From Bifidobacterium mellis (GTDB lineage Bacteria; Actinomycetota; Actinomycetes; Actinomycetales; Bifidobacteriaceae): DNA of 64,000 nt. Below, in pieces: positions 63,901-64,000 of this stretch. The stretch covers positions 409,552 to 473,551 of the forward strand of contig NZ_KQ033885.1 of NCBI RefSeq assembly GCF_000967265.1, read 5' to 3'. A model generated the notes under the pieces. That model worked only from the letters and a program-made list of their open reading frames with translations, was not told the origin of the DNA and searched no databases. Each line of letters opens with the position of its first letter. Position 1 is the first letter of the stretch. A program made the translations under genes and the position numbers.

Positions 63901-64000
63901 TTTACCTGGAGGCGGCCAAACCACAGAATGTGGCTGATGTCAGCTACAACCTGACTGTTACCGACCAGGACGTTGAGTATGGCAAGGAGGATCAGTGGAG
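60987..64000 (+). CDS. Secreted GH30 glycosidase, probable endo-beta-1,6-galactanase (partial)
   Basis: An open frame of 1004 codons running off the right edge. Signal peptide 1-31 (LAGLMAGAVLLTGASMATPAMA). The catalytic GH30 domain spans about 35-560, beginning PWYADGPFQGWGTSLAWFA. The predicted acid/base is E276 in EPLNE and the nucleophile E415 in SMSEVDGS. A beta-trefoil, lectin-like module (about 655-810, two GKMLTAS/FLCADG-type repeats) and a bacterial Ig-like domain (about 835-885, VVWKTEAVDVSTEGTYQV) follow. This layout fits GH30_5 galactanases acting on arabinogalactan side chains; another GH30 specificity is possible. The C-terminus, perhaps with a wall anchor, lies outside the window. 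Confidence 0.87.
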   Translation, partial: MSISHKVLAGLMAGAVLLTGASMATPAMASEDEQTINVTPNPWYADGPFQGWGTSLAWFANATGNYGEPGSISQSSGDPQTDAKALAYGRQLREDFYTSIFGKEGLGLNKARYNIGGGNASDVAYGYPFMRQGAAMPGYWAQDPDGSLGLYGGLATTMANKAGIDRAFDPHSDASYVWGSASSDSPQARDVKAQEWWLKRGAQNHDIDHVEAAANAAPWFMTQSGYVSGGDSGNANNLADADKFAQYLATVTRHLSQLKADNGNRVGINTVEPLNESETGYWSSPRGRASDAWPAEDRALIDRYWNRYYQGKNKAVTPYTTEVKKPQEGMHVDTGTAGNVIRALRSALDAEGLQQTLVSATDATDSGQFVDSYHRYPQDVRDAIGQYNTHGYGTNRQRAARDIAQGDGKALSMSEVDGSWQSGGFNPYGFDNALGMAGKINADVYALQPKDYTFWQIGEDLYNVATGDEDMNGNSANPKGEDTNWGTVFLDYDCSVAGVDGKLYSRREVDNNGGQTSGIRPCRIVVNAKYNAVRAYTRFIHPGDFITANNATKDNMTASSADGKTQTVIHRNGSDQPQTLVIDLSNYGGIDSDASGKLFLTTEPDHQQDIYTADMSYMNKYSNKEQPHGVTIDAAAKTATVKLPARSIASIQLTGVSGVSPQAQVKDGSTVQLQGQQSGKMLTASSDGILTLEGMAKNPDQGRAQTFTVHSVESSAGSPKLPRYLISSADGSRFLCADGRMRAGTRASIGTDARFIWMLNTENGKTFSLVNQADKVTLDVTGQRTDAGATISVAESTGADNQGWYFRSTEPTGAEKTTVQVPLGGSVIMPQTVIPYYSWGQGEPVPVVWKTEAVDVSTEGTYQVQGVATDFFGNTFTCQASVFVGEFTVTDPVSATILFGSDAQEARKAMESTTVYAHVKASPAIKVDPHAVSWDWADLQGKLDRAHEGDVVPVKGTLAISGRRSLPLSFSLYLEAAKPQNVADVSYNLTVTDQDVEYGKEDQW

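Noticed and set aside
1-64000. tRNA, rRNA, insertion sequences or prophage genes
   Set aside because: I looked for cloverleaf-like sequences, transposase or integrase motifs and phage structural genes and recognised none. Short tRNAs could be missed without a scan.

Overview
The window reads as a GC-rich actinobacterial chromosome, most likely Bifidobacterium. Supporting this are the dapA-rnj and glmM-def gene pairs, an M1 aminopeptidase N, MFS sugar uptake, and plant-glycan hydrolases with LacI control. The set (GH127, secreted GH30, many LPxxG surface proteins with RCC1 and InlB-type repeats) suggests a host-associated species, possibly of the insect-gut B. asteroides group. Genus is a fairly confident inference; species is only a guess.

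Layout. 1-23.5 kb is mostly housekeeping and metabolism: an unknown membrane protein, dapA, RNase J, two zinc alcohol dehydrogenases, a lipase-like hydrolase, pepN, glmM, def, a SRAP protein, a glycerate module (CdaR-type regulator divergent from a GntP permease and glycerate kinase), a DUF4391-like protein, an esterase, an MFS sugar porter, and a nucleoside hydrolase followed by an MFS transporter. 23.6-54.1 kb is dominated by six paralogous minus-strand genes for 1.2-1.3 kDa-thousand-residue-class surface proteins (about 1180-1300 residues each). They are interrupted by a lacI/GH127 arabinofuranosidase pair and by an ABC exporter/TetR operon. 54.3-60.6 kb is AT-richer and decaying: a Panacea-type antitoxin with an early stop, a neighbour split by a 7-bp duplication, a GH127 tail fragment, a MarR gene with a frameshift and an MFS drug exporter with an internal amber codon. 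From 61 kb a large secreted GH30 enzyme runs off the end.

Main discovery candidate. Each of the six surface proteins has a signal peptide, usually a Pro/Ser/Thr linker, an InlB-type repeat, seven RCC1-like blades, a second InlB-type repeat, seven more blades and an LPxxG-hydrophobic-Arg/Lys wall anchor. The propellers look inserted into the middle of IPT/TIG-like Ig domains. In two of the genes the signal peptide is separated from the body by a run of exactly 12 G (coding strand) that puts them out of frame. Eleven G restores one continuous frame, and the restored junction matches an in-frame paralogue. This is the signature of slipped-strand phase variation. Two other paralogues have the same junction with the G run broken or replaced, so they are locked on. 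The result looks like a switchable family of double-propeller surface proteins.

Glycan theme. GH127 (cytoplasmic, probably LacI-controlled) and the secreted GH30 enzyme would fit use of arabinogalactan-type plant glycans such as those of pollen. No rRNA, tRNA, CRISPR array, prophage or insertion sequence was recognised.
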